The notes below the pieces were generated by a model. It was not told where the DNA came from. It saw only the letters and a program-made list of their open reading frames with translations, and searched no databases. 7,628 bases of DNA from Limnohabitans sp. (GTDB lineage Bacteria; Pseudomonadota; Gammaproteobacteria; Burkholderiales; Burkholderiaceae_C): positions 1 to 7,628 of the forward strand of contig VEQI01000158.1 of NCBI GenBank assembly GCA_018883305.1. The letters run 5' to 3'. The position numbers were made by a program, and so were the translations under genes. This document shows, in pieces, positions 6,327-7,628 of this stretch (positions within the stretch are counted from its first letter, which is position 1; every line of letters starts with the position of its first letter).

Positions 6327-7070
6327 ATGGCCTTTCTTGAACTTCAGCAAGTGGGTTACACCTACCCTGGATGGCCCCCCGTGATGCAAGGCGTGGACTG
6401 GTCTCTTCCCGAGGGCGAGTTCCACTGCCTGGTGGGGCGCAGCGGGTGCGGCAAAACCACCTGGCTCAAGCTGGCCGCTGGTTTGCTGCGTCCGGATCAC
6501 GGCACCCTGCGTCTGCAAGGGCAGGCGGTACAGGGACCCACACCGTCCATGGGGTTTGTTTTTCAGTCGCCCACCTTGCTGGATTGGTTGAGCGTGCTGG
6601 ACAACGTGTTGCTGCCCATCCGCTTGCACCGAGCGGTGCAACCCAAGGATGTCGAACAAGCGCAATCACTGCTGGCGCAGATGGGCTTGTCGACCTGGCT
6701 TCATCAGTCACCTGCGCGGTTGTCGGGCGGTCAGCAAAGCCGTGTGGCGATTGCGCGCGCCCTGGTCACGCAACCGGCCTTGCTGCTCATGGATGAGCCC
6801 TTCGCTGCGCTGGATGCCATGACCCGTGAAGACTTGCAATGGGAGCTGGCGCAGTTGTGTCGGGCACGCAAAACCTCGGTGTTGTTTGTCACGCACGATA
6901 TGACCGAGGCGGTGTATCTGGCGGATCGGGTTGCCGTGATGTCCGAGGGACGTGTGGTCGGTAATGTGGCCATTGATCTGCCACGTCCTCGCCGCCAGGC
7001 GGTGCGATACAGCCCCGACTTCAATGACTTGTGCGCCCAATTGCGGGCCAGGATGGAGGACCGATGCTGA
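6327..7070 (+). CDS. thiZ: ABC importer ATPase, NitT/TauT family, probable thiamin-precursor transporter ThiZ
   Basis: A 247-aa ATP-binding subunit that powers an importer at the inner face of the membrane. Walker A is GRSGCGKTT (37-45), Q-loop FQSPTLLDWLS (79-89), signature LSGGQQSRVAIARAL (132-146), Walker B ALLLMDEP (151-158) followed by the D-loop FAALD, and the switch His 190 in FVTHD. The short length and the LLDWLSVLDNVLLP stretch fit the SsuB/TauB/ThiZ type. It starts four bases after the LuxC-like stop, with GGGA upstream, and overlaps the permease by seven bases. The ThiZ name rests on the TPP riboswitch at the head of the operon. From the protein alone, sulfonate, nitrate, riboflavin or pyrimidine uptake could not be told apart. 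Confidence 0.9.
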   Translation: MAFLELQQVGYTYPGWPPVMQGVDWSLPEGEFHCLVGRSGCGKTTWLKLAAGLLRPDHGTLRLQGQAVQGPTPSMGFVFQSPTLLDWLSVLDNVLLPIRLHRAVQPKDVEQAQSLLAQMGLSTWLHQSPARLSGGQQSRVAIARALVTQPALLLMDEPFAALDAMTREDLQWELAQLCRARKTSVLFVTHDMTEAVYLADRVAVMSEGRVVGNVAIDLPRPRRQAVRYSPDFNDLCAQLRARMEDRC

Positions 7071-7628
7071 TATCCGCTCGCTGGTGGTCGGTGGTGGTGG
7101 CGGCCCTGCTGCTGGGCGGCTGGGAATACCTGTCCGTCACGCAAGGCTGGTCGATGCTGGTGTTGCCACCCCCCTCACGCATTCTTCGGGCTTTGTGGCA
7201 AGGCCTGGACAGTGGATTTTTCTGGCCGCACATCGGCGCCACCTTGTGGGAAATGCTGGCTGGATTGTTGCTGGGCTGTGTGCTGGGTTTGCTGGGCGGC
7301 GTGCTCCTGGGCGAGTCTGCGCGCTGGCGAGCCGTGCTCATGCCCTATGTGGTGGTGAGTCAGGTGGTGCCCAAGCTGGCCCTGGTGCCTCTGTTCATCA
7401 TGTGGCTGGGCTTTGGCTGGTGGCCCACGGTGGTGGTGACCGCGCTGATTTGTTTTTTCCCGTTGCTGGAAAACACTGTGACGGCCTTGCAGCATGTGGA
7501 TGCCCAGCAACTGGAGTTGTTCCGCATGCTGCGTGCCTCACGCTGGCAAACCCTGTGGCGCTTGAAACTGCCTGCGGGCTTGCCGGCCATCCTGGCGGGC
7601 TTTCGTGTGGCGGTGGTGATGTCGTTGG
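7064..7628 (+). CDS. thiX: ABC importer permease (BPD_transp_1), probable ThiX, C-terminus cut by window edge
   Basis: The first 188 residues of an inner-membrane permease; the frame is open to the right edge. Hydrophobic segments are visible around 8-20, 64-83, 91-117 and 121-136. They are followed by a cytoplasmic EAA-type coupling loop: ELFRMLRASRWQTLWRLKLP (151-170), with the conserved RAS-W-----LP pattern of SsuC/TauC/ThiX permeases. VLPPPSRIL (33-41) after the first segment is also typical of this group. The ATG at 7064 overlaps the ATPase stop by seven bases and has GGAGG four bases upstream. A periplasmic substrate-binding protein (ThiY-like) is expected downstream but lies outside the window. 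The cargo is inferred from the riboswitch, not from residues. Confidence 0.88.
   Translation, partial: MLISARWWSVVVAALLLGGWEYLSVTQGWSMLVLPPPSRILRALWQGLDSGFFWPHIGATLWEMLAGLLLGCVLGLLGGVLLGESARWRAVLMPYVVVSQVVPKLALVPLFIMWLGFGWWPTVVVTALICFFPLLENTVTALQHVDAQQLELFRMLRASRWQTLWRLKLPAGLPAILAGFRVAVVMSL

Noticed and set aside
5063..6328. Long open frame (421 codons) on the minus strand opposite the LuxC-like gene
   Set aside because: It is an antisense shadow: its translation is rich in His, Gln and Arg with no recognisable domain, while the plus strand carries clear LuxC motifs.

Overview
The window looks like a chromosomal piece of a GC-rich betaproteobacterium, most likely Comamonadaceae/Burkholderiales. 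This is judged from codon use (many CTG, TTG, GTG, CGC), tight operons with ATGA overlaps, and the protein types; no phylogeny was run. There are seven protein genes in two divergent blocks, a regulatory region of about 240 bp between them, and no mobile element, tRNA/rRNA or CRISPR. Both window edges cut a gene.

Left block, minus strand, transcribed from about 3520 towards 1: (i) a 532-aa gamma-glutamyltransferase-family Ntn-hydrolase without signal peptide (3517-1919); (ii) a 92-bp gap holding a strong terminator-like hairpin; (iii) a 512-aa ANL-superfamily acyl-CoA synthetase (1820-282); (iv) a hotdog-fold acyl-CoA thioesterase, start at 285, cut by the left edge and overlapping the synthetase stop by 4 bases.

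Right block, plus strand: a promoter-like -10 box (3613-3618) leads straight into a TPP (thiamin pyrophosphate, THI-box) riboswitch at about 3626-3720. The riboswitch is followed by a possible Shine-Dalgarno-sequestering hairpin and then four tightly packed genes: a LuxE-like acyl-protein synthetase (3762-4871), a LuxC-like acyl reductase (4868-6322), and an ABC importer ATPase (6327-7070) and permease (7064 to the right edge) of the NitT/TauT/ThiXYZ type. Junctions are a 4-base overlap, a 4-base gap and a 7-base overlap, so this is one transcription unit.

The most interesting point is the combination. LuxE and LuxC are known as the acid-activating and reducing parts of the bacterial luciferase aldehyde-supply complex. 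Here they have no luciferase (luxAB) and no LuxD next to them. Instead they sit behind a thiamin-sensing riboswitch and directly before a transporter of the type used for thiamin precursors. My hypothesis is that LuxE/LuxC activate and reduce a carboxylic acid derived from thiamin (a pyrimidine carboxylate or a thiazole/thiamin acetic acid) to the aldehyde, as part of thiamin salvage, with the ABC system importing the acid or a related precursor. The riboswitch and the enzyme families are read from the sequence; the substrate is inference.
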